Source: an uncultured Lachnospiraceae bacterium
GTDB lineage: Bacteria; Bacillota; Clostridia; Lachnospirales; Lachnospiraceae
DNA length: 59,410 nucleotides
Direction: 5' to 3'
Assembly (NCBI GenBank): GCA_947629585.1
Contig: CANREH010000007.1
Coordinates: 1-59,410, forward strand
The notes beneath the pieces are model-generated. The model did no database searches. It was not told the DNA's origin and worked only from the letters and a program-made list of their open reading frames with translations. Below are positions 26,874 through 36,931 of this stretch, one piece after another. The stretch's first letter is position 1. Every line of letters starts with the position of its first letter. The position numbers were made by a program, and so were the translations under genes.

Positions 26874-27353
26874 CTAAACGGCACGCTCTTCTTTCTCAAT
26901 AATAACATTGGCAATATTAAGAATCGAAATCAATCCGTTATTATGCTTCCCAATACCGCTTAAGTATCTAAGTTTATCATCATTTGCTCCGGTTGCGTCA
27001 TACTGCACCTTTTCCATATTATCGGAACTCAGATTCACTACCTCGCGCACCTCATCCACAATAATGCCGATTGCAGACTGCGGCTCCAGCTTAATAATGA
27101 TGATCCTGGTGCTGTTCTTATATTCTTCTTCCTTCAAGCCAAATTTCAAACGCAGGCTCATAACGGGAATTACTTCCCCGCGAAGATTGATAACGCCCTT
27201 GAAATAATGCTGTGCCTTCGGCACACGCGTAATCCGCTGCATCCGCACAATATTATCTACATATTTAATATCAATGCCGAACTGCTCCTCGCCAAGCTTG
27301 ACGACAATATACTGCCTCTCGTCAATGATTTCATTTTCCGTTGCTTCTGCCAT
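26874..27353 (-). CDS. cheW: chemotaxis coupling protein CheW
   Basis: 159 residues. CheW/SH3-like domain linking chemoreceptors to CheA: EEQFGIDIKYVDNIVR, RVPKAQHYFKGVINLRG, and EVIPVMSLRLKF are the classic blocks. The ATG at 27353 (MAEATENEI) with GGGGGAG upstream is preferred over 27368. Follows cheA by 21 nt. Confidence 0.95.
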   Translation of the reverse strand: MAEATENEIIDERQYIVVKLGEEQFGIDIKYVDNIVRMQRITRVPKAQHYFKGVINLRGEVIPVMSLRLKFGLKEEEYKNSTRIIIIKLEPQSAIGIIVDEVREVVNLSSDNMEKVQYDATGANDDKLRYLSGIGKHNNGLISILNIANVIIEKEERAV

Positions 27354-27374
27354 CCGTTTCTCCCCCAATCTGTA

Positions 27375-29474
27375 TTATACTAATGTATTTGCGTCGATAA
27401 TCAGCGCTACCTCGCCGTCGCCCAGGATTGCCGCGCCGCTGATCATCTTGTTGTTGTTGATATATTTTCCAATCGACTTGATAACGATCTCATTCTGCCC
27501 GATCAGGTTATCGACTACCAGCCCTGCCAGCTTCTCTCCTTTGGAGACAATAACGACCGTAAGGCTCTCCGGCTCTTCTTCCCTCGGAGCAACATCCAGT
27601 ATCGCATCCAGACGGACTAACGGGATGACCGTACCGCGCAGGTTAATCACTTCGCTGGACTGTACATATTTAATATCGGTGCATGGGACATCTTCAATCG
27701 TCTGCACACTGTTTAACGGAATTGCGTATTTCTCATTTCCAAGCTCTACCATCAGCGCCTGGATAATCGCAAGCGTCAGCGGCAGGCGGATCGTAAACGT
27801 CGTGCCTTCGCCCAGAACCGTCTTTGCCTCTACATCGCCGCCCAGCCCTTCGATTTTGCTCTTGACAACGTCAAGCCCGACACCGCGCCCGGAAACGTCG
27901 CTGACTTTTTCCGCCGTGGAAAAGCTCGGGCGGAACAATAAATCAATGACATCCTTATCCGTCATGGATTCTGCCTGTTCTTCCGTTATCGTACCTTTTT
28001 CAATGGCCTTTTTCTTCACCTTCTCAATATTGATGCCCGCGCCGTCGTCGCGCACATCGATAACGACATTATTTCCATCCTGATAAGCATCCAGGAAAAT
28101 CGAGCCGACTTCCGGTTTCCCCATCCGGACACGCTCCTCGTTGCTCTCCAGCCCGTGGTCGGCGGCATTCCTGAGAAGGTGCATCAGCGGGTCGCCGATC
28201 TCATCAATGACGGTACGGTCAAGCTCTGTCTCCTCACCTGTCATAAACAGTTCCATTTTCTTATTTAACTTCTTATTCAAATCGCGGATCAGGCGAGGGA
28301 ACTTGCTGACAACGCTCTCAATCGGCATCATACGAACCTTCATAACCGATTCATGGAGGTTGGTCGTCACTCTTTCCAGATATTCAATCTGTTCATTGAA
28401 GCTGGAATCATTGCGCTGCCCTGATTCGCCGGAGCCTACGGAAATCAGCCCGTTCTTCGCAATAATCAGCTCGCTCACAAGGTTCATCAGCACATCCAGC
28501 TTTTCAATATCCACACGGACAGAACGGTTGACAACGGCTTTCTTCTTTTCCGCGCCTGCCTTAGCCGGAGCCGCTGCAGGTTTCGCCTGCGCTGCCGCCT
28601 TAGCCGGGGCTGCTGCCGCAGGTTTTTCTTCTTTCTTCTTTTCCTCCTGCGCCGGAGCCTGTGCCACCTCTGCCGGGGCCTCATCCACAGTCAGCTTATC
28701 TAAGTAAACCTCCGCAATTTCAGAAACATTTAAAATCGCTTCCTTCACCGCATCCGCTTCATTCTTGGTAAGAAGAATCACCGTGAAATCAAACTCAAAC
28801 TTTTCATCCTCAATATCCTGAATCTCCGGCTCTGACTTCACCACCTCGCCAAGCTCTTCCAATGCCTTAAAGACAAGGAACGCCCGCGCCGCCTTCAGGA
28901 TACAGTTCTCGGCAATATATACCGTAATGCCAAAGACATTCTGGTTTTCATTCTTCGCTTTTTCAATGACATTCCTCTCATACTCCTGGAGCTTGATGGA
29001 GCGGAACTTTTCCTTCTCCGAAGCGCTTGCCGGGGCAGATGAAGCGGCAGGCTTCGGCTGTTCGGCAGGTTTTTCCGCCTCTTTTCCGGTCCCCTCCTGC
29101 AGCACGGCATTCAGGTCATTGATAATATCCTCATTATCCTCCGTCCCCTCGGAGCTGGTCTGCTGAATCGTGGAAAGATATTCCTCCAGCGCATCCAGCC
29201 CGCGGAACAGGATATCCACCAGGTTTGATTTTACCGTCATATTTCCGGAACGGATCTCGGAGAATACATTCTCCATGTCATGCGTCAGACGCTGCATACG
29301 GGTAAATCCCATCGTACCCGCCATTCCCTTTAAGGAATGGGCAGCACGGAAAATCTCATTAATCGTGTCCTCATTATCCGGCTCTTTTTCCAAGATCATC
29401 AAATGATCGGATAAGCTCTGAATATGTTCTTTTGTCTCATCAATAAAAATATCAAGATACTGACTTACGTCCAT
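27375..29474 (-). CDS. cheA: chemotaxis histidine kinase CheA
   Basis: 699 residues. Autophosphorylates in response to receptors and passes phosphate to CheY and CheB. Domains: P1/HPt with His46 (FRAAHSLKGMAGT), P2-like response-regulator binding part (about 180-265), a long Ala/Pro/Lys-rich linker (about 275-320), P3 dimerisation, P4 ATPase (LLRNAADHGLE, DVRDDGAGIN, GRGVGLDVV) and P5 CheW-like regulatory domain. Start at ATG 29474, one base after the cheB stop; the frame extends six codons further into cheB (29492). Confidence 0.95.
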   Translation of the reverse strand: MDVSQYLDIFIDETKEHIQSLSDHLMILEKEPDNEDTINEIFRAAHSLKGMAGTMGFTRMQRLTHDMENVFSEIRSGNMTVKSNLVDILFRGLDALEEYLSTIQQTSSEGTEDNEDIINDLNAVLQEGTGKEAEKPAEQPKPAASSAPASASEKEKFRSIKLQEYERNVIEKAKNENQNVFGITVYIAENCILKAARAFLVFKALEELGEVVKSEPEIQDIEDEKFEFDFTVILLTKNEADAVKEAILNVSEIAEVYLDKLTVDEAPAEVAQAPAQEEKKKEEKPAAAAPAKAAAQAKPAAAPAKAGAEKKKAVVNRSVRVDIEKLDVLMNLVSELIIAKNGLISVGSGESGQRNDSSFNEQIEYLERVTTNLHESVMKVRMMPIESVVSKFPRLIRDLNKKLNKKMELFMTGEETELDRTVIDEIGDPLMHLLRNAADHGLESNEERVRMGKPEVGSIFLDAYQDGNNVVIDVRDDGAGINIEKVKKKAIEKGTITEEQAESMTDKDVIDLLFRPSFSTAEKVSDVSGRGVGLDVVKSKIEGLGGDVEAKTVLGEGTTFTIRLPLTLAIIQALMVELGNEKYAIPLNSVQTIEDVPCTDIKYVQSSEVINLRGTVIPLVRLDAILDVAPREEEPESLTVVIVSKGEKLAGLVVDNLIGQNEIVIKSIGKYINNNKMISGAAILGDGEVALIIDANTLV

Positions 29475-29475
29475 G

Positions 29476-30666
29476 CTATCGCACCCCCACATTTTTTGCG
29501 ATTGCCGCAGGGATCTCCTTCAAAGGCTTCACTTCGTCTACAAGGCCCGCTTCAAAAACCACCTTCGGCATACCGTAGACGACGCTTGTCTCCGCGTCCT
29601 GCGCAATGCAATAAATTTGATTTTTTTCATTAAGCTGCTTAATACCCAGTGTACCGTCACCACCCATACCAGTGAGAACTACACATGTAATTTCATCAAA
29701 ATCACTCCCGATTAAAGACTCGTACATAATATCAGCGCAGGGCTTCAGGCCGTTCCTGGCAGGCTCTACCGTTACAGAAAGCTTATATTTCCCATTTCCC
29801 GCCTTCACCACGCGCATCTGGGAACCGCCCTTTGCAATATAGACCACCCCTTTTTCCAGGACCTCGTCATGCTCGGCTTCCTTCACACGGACCTTGCTCA
29901 TTTCATCTAAACGCATCGCAAGGGACTTGGTGAAGCCCTCCGGCATATGCTGGACAATCAGCATCGGCGCATCAATATTTTCCGGGATAAACGGAACCAC
30001 GCTCTGCAGCGCCTTCGGTCCTCCGGTCGAGCAGGCAAGCGCAATCAGCTTACTGCCCTTTGCAACACCGGACTTCGGCTTAAGGTGCGGCAGCTTATGT
30101 ACCGGACGCCCTGCCCCCCTCGGATTCCTTGCCTCCGCCGCAGCGCCTGCCTGCCCGGAGCTCTGCACAGGGACATCCGCTGCCTGTGCTTTCTTCCTTT
30201 CGCCCAAAGTCCTGGTCACCCCGGTTCTTGCCGGCCTTGCAGCGCCTGCGCGCGTCCTTCCCGATAATTCAATCTCCCGAAGGACATCCAGGATCTTATC
30301 ATGGAACTGCGGCCCTTTCGCCTCCACAAAACTGTCCGGCTTCGTGACAAAATCAAAGGCTCCCAGCTCTAAGGCGCGGATCGTCTCCTTCGCCCCCTCC
30401 TTTGCCACCGTGCTGACCACAACGATATGCAGCCTGATATTATTTTTATTGAGCTGCTCCAAAAACTCCAGCCCATTCATTTTCGGCATATTAATGTCAA
30501 GAATTGCCGCATCATAGGCACTGGGGTTTTTTATGACCAAATCAAGAGCCTCTAACCCATTGTTAGCAAGATCTTTTACCTGAAAGTTCTCATCCGAGTT
30601 TATTATATCAGAAATTACCCTTCTCATAAGTGCAGAGTCATCAACAATTAAAATATTTTTTTTCAC
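29476..30666 (-). CDS. cheB: chemotaxis methylesterase/deamidase CheB
   Basis: 396 residues. N-terminal receiver with Asp57 (AAILDINMPKMNG), an Ala/Gly/Arg-rich linker (about 135-200), then the esterase with the catalytic triad Ser213 (ACSTGGPKAL), His240 (VQHMPEGFT) and Asp337 (TGMGGDGT). Removes methyl groups from chemoreceptors when phosphorylated by CheA. The opposing methyltransferase CheR is not in the window. Followed immediately by cheA. Confidence 0.96.
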   Translation of the reverse strand: MKKNILIVDDSALMRRVISDIINSDENFQVKDLANNGLEALDLVIKNPSAYDAAILDINMPKMNGLEFLEQLNKNNIRLHIVVVSTVAKEGAKETIRALELGAFDFVTKPDSFVEAKGPQFHDKILDVLREIELSGRTRAGAARPARTGVTRTLGERKKAQAADVPVQSSGQAGAAAEARNPRGAGRPVHKLPHLKPKSGVAKGSKLIALACSTGGPKALQSVVPFIPENIDAPMLIVQHMPEGFTKSLAMRLDEMSKVRVKEAEHDEVLEKGVVYIAKGGSQMRVVKAGNGKYKLSVTVEPARNGLKPCADIMYESLIGSDFDEITCVVLTGMGGDGTLGIKQLNEKNQIYCIAQDAETSVVYGMPKVVFEAGLVDEVKPLKEIPAAIAKNVGVR

Positions 30667-30724
30667 ACCCTACTCCATTCTGCCGTCTGTCCGCGAATCC
30701 TTCTCCGCCATCCGGCCGCTTGCT

Positions 30725-31504
30725 TTATCTTCCTTTTTTCTCTCCTTGTTTTACAGCCCTCATTTTCCGCTGCTCTTCAAAAATATATCTTACAATCATC
30801 TCCTGTCTCTGGCTTGTAATATTCAGATATTTGCACCGCAGCTCTATCATCTGCGACTCATTCACCACGTTCGCCCTGGAAACAACGCTCACTTCCAGAT
30901 CAATCTCTTTCATCTGCCCTTCGATATACAGCCTCATCCGCAGCATCAGATAATCTTCCATATTCTCCCTTTTCCGGGTTCTGAGCCTTACTCCTCCTCC
31001 GCTGATATCCAGCATCACCGCAGGAATCCACTCCGCTTTTTCCTCCAAATCCCATAGCTGGTTCACGCATTCTTCCTTTTCTTCCGGGCTGTTAAACCGA
31101 TCGATCCTGATTTTTTCCCGAAGAATCGCCTCCTTATTGTCGATAGGGCGGTACCCAACCTCCTGCCTGCAGTCCAGGCGGAAAAATTCCCTCCGCTGCT
31201 TTTTGGACAGCCGGGACAGAAGCTGTATGACTAACAGAAAAATCGTTCCGGTACGGTACCGATCCTTAACAATGCACTCTCCCTGGTACATTCCCCCGCT
31301 GGTATAAAATGTTACTATAAATTTCATATCTTTAGGAAGCAGGAGCGTCTTCCCTTTTTCCATCGGCATCAGGATTTCCAGTTCCCCGCCGCCTAAAATA
31401 TCCTGCACCTGGCTTAAATAAAGCCTGCCCTGCTTCCCAGGATTCTGAGCCAGAGGATACAGCTCAAGTTTATTTCCCACCTCTATATTTTCCCAGTATT
31501 GCAT
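30725..31504 (-). CDS. ycgR: flagellar brake protein YcgR-like, PilZ domain
   Basis: 259 residues. N-terminal YcgR-type beta domain (residues 1-100) and C-terminal PilZ domain with the c-di-GMP-binding motifs RREFFR (104-109) and DISGGG (from D166). Such proteins bind c-di-GMP and slow or steer the flagellar motor through MotA or the rotor. Its place inside the fla/che operon, between flhG and cheB, supports this role. Alternative name dgrA is used for some clostridial and Bacillus members; which one applies here is not decided. Confidence 0.85.
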   Translation of the reverse strand: MQYWENIEVGNKLELYPLAQNPGKQGRLYLSQVQDILGGGELEILMPMEKGKTLLLPKDMKFIVTFYTSGGMYQGECIVKDRYRTGTIFLLVIQLLSRLSKKQRREFFRLDCRQEVGYRPIDNKEAILREKIRIDRFNSPEEKEECVNQLWDLEEKAEWIPAVMLDISGGGVRLRTRKRENMEDYLMLRMRLYIEGQMKEIDLEVSVVSRANVVNESQMIELRCKYLNITSQRQEMIVRYIFEEQRKMRAVKQGEKKGR

Positions 31505-31521
31505 ATAATCCCTCCCCCTGT

Positions 31522-32400
31522 CTATCTTTTACGGAAATGCAAAAGACTGGCAAACATCTGTGAAATCCCTTTTTTATTCTGTAAGACGGCAGCATCCGTA
31601 TCGGACAACTGAATTGCAAGCTGTTCCAAAGCCAGGGATGCCGGCGAATTCGGATACGCCATAATAATCGGCTTCTGCTGGATGCACGCCCTCATAATAT
31701 TCTGGTCATGCGGAATATTCCCCAGGTATTCCAGTTTAAAATTCAAAAAACGCTCTGCCACTACATTTAATTTATCATATAAATCCTTTCCGTCCTTGCT
31801 GGAAAAGGTACGGTTTGCAATCAGCTTAATCGTGGTGTTCTCAGGCAGAAATTCCTCTTTCTTATGCAGCGTCTTCAACAGGGCATAAGCATCTGTCAGG
31901 GACGTCGGCTCCGGTGTCGCTATCAGCAGCACCTCCGAACTGACCGCGACAAATTCGAGGACAGATTCTGATATTCCCGCGCCTGTATCAATAATCACAA
32001 TATCCGCCAGCTCGTCAAGCTCATACAGCTTCTGCACCAGCATGGAAAGCTGCTCCCTGGTCATATCCACCAGTTCCCGCAGCCCTGAGCCTCCCGAAAT
32101 AAAATTAAGCCCCATCGGAGTCGTTGTAATAATATCCTTTACATCTTTCCCGTGGTACAAAACATCCGCCAGGCTGTACATCGGACGGATTCCCAGCATA
32201 ATTTCCACATTGGCAAGCCCAAAATCCGCGTCCAGGATAATGACTCTTTTCCCAAGTTTTTTCATCTGGAGCGCCAGATTAATGGTAACACTTGATTTCC
32301 CCACACCGCCTTTTCCGCTGGTTACGGTAATTACCCTTGCAATATGACGCTTCTGATTCTGCTTTTTGATAATGTTCCTTAACTGTTCTGCCTGATCCAT
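31522..32400 (-). CDS. flhG: MinD-like ATPase FlhG (YlxH)
   Basis: 292 residues. Deviant Walker A motif SGKGGVGKSS (residues 28-37), switch regions VIILDADFGLANVE and VIIDTGAGIS, and a C-terminal amphipathic helix characteristic of MinD/FlhG. Works with FlhF to set number and place of flagella, and in the family assists C-ring assembly with FliM/FliY. Follows flhF by 26 nt and precedes ycgR by 17 nt. Confidence 0.92.
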   Translation of the reverse strand: MDQAEQLRNIIKKQNQKRHIARVITVTSGKGGVGKSSVTINLALQMKKLGKRVIILDADFGLANVEIMLGIRPMYSLADVLYHGKDVKDIITTTPMGLNFISGGSGLRELVDMTREQLSMLVQKLYELDELADIVIIDTGAGISESVLEFVAVSSEVLLIATPEPTSLTDAYALLKTLHKKEEFLPENTTIKLIANRTFSSKDGKDLYDKLNVVAERFLNFKLEYLGNIPHDQNIMRACIQQKPIIMAYPNSPASLALEQLAIQLSDTDAAVLQNKKGISQMFASLLHFRKR

Positions 32401-32426
32401 AGTAACCAGCCTTTCTAGTATACAAC

Positions 32427-33710
32427 CTAATTTCCTCCCAATAGCTGCTTGGCAATATCCTGCACGTCAATCCTGCCGATATCATCCGGGACATTCTGCC
32501 CCCATGTCGCATAGGAAAGAGGCGCGTTTGTCAGCATTCGGATATTATAGATATTCCCAATCCCGCTTGTTTCATCAAATTTTGTAAAAATGATCCGATA
32601 ATCCGTAATCTCTTTATAGCTCTCTGTAATTTTTTCCAAATCGGCATATTTTGTCGCCGCGCTCAATACCAGATAAATTTCCCTCTCTTCCTCCGGAATC
32701 GCGTCAATTAAATTCTTTAAATCCTCCTGCTGCTCCTGGTTTTTATGGGAGCGTCCCGCCGTATCCACAAAAACAAGATCAAAGCCCTCAAATTCTTTTA
32801 CGGCATCCTCCATCTCGCCTGCCGAATATACCACCTTTAACGGAATCGCAAGGATATTGGCATACGTGCGGAGCTGCTCTACCGCCGCAATCCGGTAAGT
32901 ATCGGAAGTAATCATCGCGATCTTTGCCTTCTTCTCCAACTGGAAGCACGAAGCAATCTTGGCAATCGTCGTCGTCTTCCCGACCCCGGTCGGACCGATA
33001 AACACCACAAACTTTGTTTTAGAATTATCAATCTCAATGCCTTCCGGCTGCCCTAATTTCAAAATAATTTTCTGATATACCATAGCGAGGATATTATCAA
33101 TGCTGGCATCCTTTTTTAAAGAGCGTTCAATCTCATTGATCAGGAAATTCGCATATTTTTCCGCGACCTCGCTGTTAATCAACTGGTTATAAATCAGTTT
33201 TAAGCAGGCGGTTTCTTCCGAATCCTCTTTTTCTTCCACCGGAGGCGCTTCCACAGGCTCCTTACTCTGCTCCACCATCTGTTTTTCCAAAAGCTTCTGG
33301 AGGCTGTCCAGCTTTTCCTCAATCGCATACGCCTTATCGTTTTCTGCCTTAGGCGCTAACGGCGACTGAAAAACAAACTCTTCCTTTTCTTCCCTTGCAT
33401 TCCTCGTTGCATAAACCGGCGGCTCTTCCCCAAGCTGTCCCGAAAGCCCGGCACTGCCCGCCCCTTTTTCTAAGGCGGCCTGAACAGCCTTGGTTAAATC
33501 CGAAGGCTCCTCTGCCTTCCGGCTTCCCTGGACAGGGACATTGTCATCGACAGCAGCGGTCACTTCCACCACCGTCTTTTTGAAAAACCGAAAAATTCCT
33601 TTTGGCTTTATCGTTTTTATGTTCATGACAATGGCATCTTTCCCAAGCTCTTCCTTTGCCTTTATGATAGCGTCATTTTCCGTCTCCGCCTCAAATTTTC
33701 GGATTATCAT
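32427..33710 (-). CDS. flhF: flagellar GTPase FlhF (SRP family)
   Basis: 427 residues. N-terminal basic/variable domain (B), a linker, then the SRP-type NG domain with P-loop GPTGVGKTTTIAKI (about 239-252), DTYRIAAVEQLRTYA, DTAGRSHKN and TKFDETSGIG. Places the flagellum and pairs with FlhG, which stimulates its GTPase. Its ATG overlaps the flhA stop by one base (TAATG), so translation is coupled. Confidence 0.95.
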   Translation of the reverse strand: MIIRKFEAETENDAIIKAKEELGKDAIVMNIKTIKPKGIFRFFKKTVVEVTAAVDDNVPVQGSRKAEEPSDLTKAVQAALEKGAGSAGLSGQLGEEPPVYATRNAREEKEEFVFQSPLAPKAENDKAYAIEEKLDSLQKLLEKQMVEQSKEPVEAPPVEEKEDSEETACLKLIYNQLINSEVAEKYANFLINEIERSLKKDASIDNILAMVYQKIILKLGQPEGIEIDNSKTKFVVFIGPTGVGKTTTIAKIASCFQLEKKAKIAMITSDTYRIAAVEQLRTYANILAIPLKVVYSAGEMEDAVKEFEGFDLVFVDTAGRSHKNQEQQEDLKNLIDAIPEEEREIYLVLSAATKYADLEKITESYKEITDYRIIFTKFDETSGIGNIYNIRMLTNAPLSYATWGQNVPDDIGRIDVQDIAKQLLGGN

Positions 33711-35743
33711 TATGCCGTCACCATCCCTACTGACTGTAATTCTACATTATTATCAATCTCATTATAAGATACTACAATTAAATCGTTCATATAATCTTCC
33801 GTCAGGCGCTTAAAATACATACGCACAATCGGCGAAGTCACAATAATCGGCGATCTTCCCATATTTTCCAGTTTGGTCGTCTCTGCCTTTAAAGACTGGA
33901 TAATCTGCTGGATCTTTTCCGGATCGAGCGTTAAATATGCGCCCTGCTCCGTCTGCTTTACCGAGTTCATAATCTCCTGCTCTACCTTCGGATCGAGCGT
34001 TACCACGCTTGTCGTTTCATTGACAGGGAAGAACTTGTTGGAAATCGCCCTCTTTAAGCTCTGCCTTACATATTCCGTCAAAACATCGGTATCATGCGTC
34101 GTCGGCGCATAGTCGGCGAGCGTCTCAAAAATCGTCGTAAGGTCGCGGATGGAAATTCCTTCCCGCAGCAGGTTCTGAAGCACCTTCTGGATCTCGCCTA
34201 CGCCTAACAGCTTCGGCACCAGCTCTCCGATCAGGGTTTCATTGGCTTCTTTTACATTATTAATAAGGTTCTGAACATCCTGCCTTGTCAGCAGCTCGTC
34301 CAAGTGGTTCCTGATTACCTCGGTCAGATGCGTCGCAATAATAGACGGCGGGTCAACCACCGTATAGCCCATAGACTCCGCACGCTCCCTCTGCGATTCT
34401 GTAATCCAGATCGCAGGCAGATGGAAGGACGGCTCAAACGTCGGGATACCGGTAATCTCTTCCTCCACATACCCCGGATTCATCGCCATATAATGGTCAA
34501 ACAGGATTTCGCCCTCGCTGACCGGAATGCCCTTGATTTTAATCAAATACTGGTTCGGGTTTAACTGGATATTATCACGCAGACGGATCATGGGAACAAC
34601 GCACCCAAGCTCCAGCGCTACCTGACGCCTAATCATAACGACACGATCCAGCAAATCCCCGCCCTGGTTGACATCTGCCAGAGGAATGATACCATAACCA
34701 AACTCCAGCTCAATCGGGTCCACCTGCAGCAGCGAATTGACATTTTCCGGCCGCCGGATTTCCTCCGCTCCCGCCTCTTCTTCCGAGACCTCCGTTTCCA
34801 CCCCGGCGATTTCGATATTGTTGGCAATAATGCGCCCGCAGACAATGAACAGCACGCCGTAAACATCAAAGATCAGATCTGGCAGCGGCGTCAGCACCCC
34901 GAGGAAAATCAGGCTGGCGCCCACCATATACAAAACCTTTGGGATGGAAAATAACTGCCCGACCAAAATATCGCTGATGTCCGCTTCCTTAGAAGCCTTC
35001 GTGACAAGAATACCGGTGGAAAGCGAAATTAACAGCGAAGGGACCTGAGATACCAGACCGTCACCGATCGTCAGGATGGTATAGGTATTTAATGCCTCCA
35101 TCGCCTCCATCCCCTGGAGGAGGATTCCGGTCGCCAGCCCTCCCACAAAGTTAATCAGCGTAATAATCAGGCCTGTCGTCGCATCTCCCTTAACGTACTT
35201 CGTAGCACCGTCCATAGCGCCGAAAAAGGCGGATTCCGCCTGGATCTTGTCTCTTCGTTCCTTAGCCTGCGCATCGGTAATCGCTCCGGTGTTCAAATCG
35301 GCGTCAATCGCCATCTGCTTGCCGGGCATGGCATCCAGTGTAAAACGAGCCGTTACCTCGGATACACGCTCAGAACCCTTGTTGATAACCATAAACTGTA
35401 CCAGGACAAGGACAATAAAGACAATCGTACCGATAACAAGCTGCCCGCCGCCGACGAACTCGCCAAAGACCGCAACCACTTCCCCGGCGTAGCCCTGTGA
35501 CAGGATCAGCCTTGTTGACGACACGTTCAGGGAAATCCGGAAGATTGTCGTAAACAACAGCAGCGTTGGAAAGCTGGACATTTCCAGCGCCTCTTTGCAG
35601 AACAGGGCGTTAAACAAAATAATCAAAGCGATGGACATATTGAACGCCAGCAGGACATCCAGCAGCATAGAAGGGATTGGTATAATCAGGAATACAACCG
35701 CAGCCATCAAATAAAGCCCGATCCCGATATCAAATTTCTTCAC
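33710..35743 (-). CDS. flhA: flagellar export gate protein FlhA
   Basis: 677 residues. N-terminal half with about eight membrane helices and the conserved cytosolic FHIPEP-type loop (RFTLDAMPGKQMAIDADLN), then the soluble domain that docks export chaperones and substrates (residues about 340-677; GIPTFEPSFHLPAIWI, VIRNHLDELLTRQ). Central part of the flagellar type III secretion gate. Between flhB and flhF, overlapping the latter by one base. Confidence 0.96.
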   Translation of the reverse strand: MKKFDIGIGLYLMAAVVFLIIPIPSMLLDVLLAFNMSIALIILFNALFCKEALEMSSFPTLLLFTTIFRISLNVSSTRLILSQGYAGEVVAVFGEFVGGGQLVIGTIVFIVLVLVQFMVINKGSERVSEVTARFTLDAMPGKQMAIDADLNTGAITDAQAKERRDKIQAESAFFGAMDGATKYVKGDATTGLIITLINFVGGLATGILLQGMEAMEALNTYTILTIGDGLVSQVPSLLISLSTGILVTKASKEADISDILVGQLFSIPKVLYMVGASLIFLGVLTPLPDLIFDVYGVLFIVCGRIIANNIEIAGVETEVSEEEAGAEEIRRPENVNSLLQVDPIELEFGYGIIPLADVNQGGDLLDRVVMIRRQVALELGCVVPMIRLRDNIQLNPNQYLIKIKGIPVSEGEILFDHYMAMNPGYVEEEITGIPTFEPSFHLPAIWITESQRERAESMGYTVVDPPSIIATHLTEVIRNHLDELLTRQDVQNLINNVKEANETLIGELVPKLLGVGEIQKVLQNLLREGISIRDLTTIFETLADYAPTTHDTDVLTEYVRQSLKRAISNKFFPVNETTSVVTLDPKVEQEIMNSVKQTEQGAYLTLDPEKIQQIIQSLKAETTKLENMGRSPIIVTSPIVRMYFKRLTEDYMNDLIVVSYNEIDNNVELQSVGMVTA

Positions 35744-35775
35744 CTGAATCCATCCCCTTTCTTAAAAAGTAAATA

Positions 35776-36918
35776 TCAAATTTTATTTTGAAGCCGGTAT
35801 ACATATGCCAGAACTTCCGCCACCATCTGGTACAGCTCCACCGGTATTTCATTTCCAATCTCTACATTATAATACAGCATTCTGGCAAGCGGCTTATTCT
35901 CCACAATCTCAATCTTATTTTCCCTTGCCACATTTTTAATCTTTTCCGCAATATAATCGGCGCCTTTGGCAATCACCACCGGAGCCTGCGCAGTATCTTT
36001 ATCGTATTTAATCGCAACCGCCAAATGCGTCGGGTTCGTAATGACGACATCCGCCTTCGGAAGCTCCTGCATCATCCTCCGCTGCGATGCCTCTCTCATT
36101 TTTCCCCGGATCTTTCCTTTGACCTGGGGATCTCCTTCCGAATTTTTATATTCGTCCTTTACTTCCTGCTTTGTCATCTTCATGTCTTCTTTAAATTTTC
36201 TCTTTTGGTAATAAATATCAAAAATCCCGATCAGAATAAACAAAATGCTGATTCTGATCCCAATGTCGATCACTATCCCGCTGATTAACCCTATCGCCTG
36301 GATCAGCCCCATGTCATACAAGAGCAGCAGCTCGTCCACCTTTTTTGACAATACCGTATAGACCATATAGGAAACGGCGCTGATCTTTAAGACAGACTTT
36401 AAAAGCTCAATCAGCTTGTCTTTATTAAATAACTTTTTTGCTCCGGAAACCGGGTTAAACTTTGTAATATCCGGCTCCATCGGCTTTGTGGAGATCTTCC
36501 AGCCTACCTGCGCAATATTCCCCACCAGCGCAATAAACACCGCCATTATAAAAAACGGCGCCACCAGAATAACAACCTCAAACAAAGCGCGCCCAACTGC
36601 CGCTAAAAGGACATTTCTTGCGCTCTCATCATGCGCCTCCATAGACATCAGGCTGTACATGCCCCGGAAGCCCCCGATAAACTGCGATCCTAAATACAGC
36701 GCGTAATATTTCAAAACCAGAAACAATCCCAGTAAAGAGACTGCCATAATAATTTCCGAGCTCTTTGCAACCTTGCCCTCTTTCCTGGCATCGGATAATT
36801 TTTTGCTGGTTGCATCCTCTGTCTTCTCCCCGCCGGGGCCGTCTTTGGCAAAGAACTGCAGATTATATGGATATTTTATTTTTTTAATATCAATCTCCGG
36901 CTTTTTCTGCAAAATCAA
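35776..36918 (-). CDS. flhB: flagellar export switch protein FlhB
   Basis: 380 residues. Four membrane helices (about 60-230) and a cytosolic domain with the autocleavage motif NPTH at residues 295-298 (VITNPTHLAVAIKYD). Switches secretion from hook to filament proteins. Start is a TTG at 36918 with AAGG upstream; there is no ATG before residue 58, and the conserved YNLQFFAKDGPGGEKTEDAT segment supports the long N-terminus. Directly after fliR (13 nt). Confidence 0.94.
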   Translation of the reverse strand: MILQKKPEIDIKKIKYPYNLQFFAKDGPGGEKTEDATSKKLSDARKEGKVAKSSEIIMAVSLLGLFLVLKYYALYLGSQFIGGFRGMYSLMSMEAHDESARNVLLAAVGRALFEVVILVAPFFIMAVFIALVGNIAQVGWKISTKPMEPDITKFNPVSGAKKLFNKDKLIELLKSVLKISAVSYMVYTVLSKKVDELLLLYDMGLIQAIGLISGIVIDIGIRISILFILIGIFDIYYQKRKFKEDMKMTKQEVKDEYKNSEGDPQVKGKIRGKMREASQRRMMQELPKADVVITNPTHLAVAIKYDKDTAQAPVVIAKGADYIAEKIKNVARENKIEIVENKPLARMLYYNVEIGNEIPVELYQMVAEVLAYVYRLQNKI

Positions 36919-36931
36919 TCCTACCTTCTTC